A DNA stretch of 64,000 bases from JABFSA01 sp963827515 (GTDB lineage: Bacteria; Acidobacteriota; Vicinamibacteria; Vicinamibacterales; UBA2999). Below are positions 63,587 to 64,000 of this stretch, in pieces. Each line of letters begins with the position of its first letter. The first letter of the stretch is position 1. The notes under the pieces were generated by a model that saw nothing but the letters and a program-made list of their open reading frames with translations, did not search any database and was not told the DNA's origin. The stretch is from contig CAWHBF010000034.1 of NCBI GenBank assembly GCA_963827515.1, positions 19,493-83,492 of the forward strand. Direction: 5' to 3'. Both the position numbers and the translations under genes were made by a program.

Positions 63587-63901
63587 TCAGCCCGTAGCCG
63601 ATGCCGCCAACTTTGGCAGCGCCTTGACGCGTGGCCGCCGACCGCGAGTGTGCCTCGCATGCCAGAGGTCCCACTTGGCCTGCAGCGTCAGCCAGACCTG
63701 CGCGTCCCAACGTGTGAGCGCCTCGAGAAGCAGGGCGGTGTCTGCGCTGACGGCCCGACGTCCCTTGACGATGGCGTTGAGGCGCTGGAAGGGGATGTTC
63801 ATCCGCTTCGCCGCCTCGACCTGCGACACGCCCAGGGGCTCGAGAAACTCCTTGAGCAGCATTTCACCGGGATGAGTCGGGGGGCGATGAGTCGGTAGCA
63901 T
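63587..63901 (-). CDS. higA: HigA-family antitoxin
   Basis: 104 residues. N-terminal HPGEMLLKEFLEPLGVS, helix-turn-helix SQVEAAKRMNIPFQRLNAIV, then KGRRAVSADTALLLEALTRW and WLTLQAKWDLWHAR, the HigA/XRE pattern. It follows the toxin gene (63912-64000) by 10 bases, the usual toxin-first order of higBA. Stop is followed by a gene fragment region. Confidence 0.92.
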   Translation of the reverse strand: MLPTHRPPTHPGEMLLKEFLEPLGVSQVEAAKRMNIPFQRLNAIVKGRRAVSADTALLLEALTRWDAQVWLTLQAKWDLWHARHTRGRRPRVKALPKLAASATG

Positions 63902-63911
63902 GGGAGTCTCC

Positions 63912-64000
63912 TCAGTGGTAGTCGGCGCAGCGGACGTCGAAGGCGTGCTCCCCCTCGAACCGGAAGATGACCCGGTACTGGTCGTTCACGCGAATCGCGT
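63912..64000 (-). CDS. higB: HigB/RelE-type toxin, partial (cut by window end)
   Basis: C-terminal 28 residues: AIRVNDQYRVIFRFEGEHAF, DVRCADYH and stop. The motif IRVNDQYR-x-x-F is the C-terminal strand and catalytic region of HigB/RelE mRNA interferases. The start lies beyond 64000. Confidence 0.85.
   Translation of the reverse strand, partial: AIRVNDQYRVIFRFEGEHAFDVRCADYH

Noticed and set aside
1..64000. tRNA, rRNA or tmRNA genes
   Set aside because: No cloverleaf with conserved GTTCGA-type loop or rRNA-like conserved stretch was noticed by reading; a covariance search was not possible.

Overview
The window is high-GC bacterial DNA that most resembles an acidobacterium of the Vicinamibacteria type. 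The basis is the gene content: two DUF6152 proteins each paired with a related secreted protein, a PSD1/DUF1501 pair, exported tannase-like esterases, many short extragenic palindromes, and a tetrahydromethanopterin (H4MPT)/methanofuran C1 pathway. The taxonomy is inference; no rRNA or tRNA gene was seen.

Layout. (1) 0-2 kb: DUF6152 and a secreted partner, then a small exported protein. (2) 2-9.4 kb: genes for making and using H4MPT and methanofuran (mfnE-like kinase, HisA-like protein, PTPS-like protein, CitG-like protein, RimK-like ligase, mch, mfnF, mfnD). (3) 9.5-14.8 kb: exported esterase, VOC protein, two methyltransferases and small proteins. (4) 14.9-36.5 kb: an integron-type gene-cassette array. 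Twenty attC-like sites separate mostly single-gene cassettes, nearly all on the minus strand, and no integrase gene is in the window. Cargo includes transporters, exported enzymes, two SMI1/KNR4 proteins, a pRiA4b-like pseudogene, a SAP-domain protein, a methyltransferase split by an IS630 element, and a toxin-antitoxin pair in reverse orientation. A degraded ~200 bp element occurs at 20.57 and 36.47 kb and looks like an integration (attI-like) region; both copies lie next to the ftr 3' end or a copy of it. (5) 36.7-41.5 kb: the operon fhcB-fhcA-fhcC-ftr (formylmethanofuran dehydrogenase/hydrolase complex and formyltransferase). (6) 41.8-64 kb: FG-GAP protein, amidohydrolase, acyl-CoA dehydrogenase, xanthine-dehydrogenase-type oxidase, the second DUF6152 module, DUF1501/PSD1 pair, a two-component system, an FwdD-like molybdopterin-binding protein, a COG0701-type permease and a HigBA module cut by the window end.

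The most notable signal is in fhcB. The reading frame is interrupted by one in-frame UGA exactly where archaeal FwdB has its Mo/W-ligating Cys or Sec (motif [C/U]HGP). A 7-bp hairpin with an AGUU loop begins 18 nt downstream of the UGA, as expected for a bacterial SECIS. Together with the FwdD-like gene at 60.9 kb, this raises the possibility of a bacterial selenocysteine-containing, redox-active formylmethanofuran dehydrogenase instead of the cofactor-free hydrolase described in methylotrophs.

Caution: many genes carry apparent single-base indels (fhcA, mfnD-like, mfnE-like, citG-like, both tannases, the oxidase large subunit and others). This looks like unpolished assembly or partial decay, so every frameshift and premature stop below, including the fhcB UGA, needs read-level confirmation.
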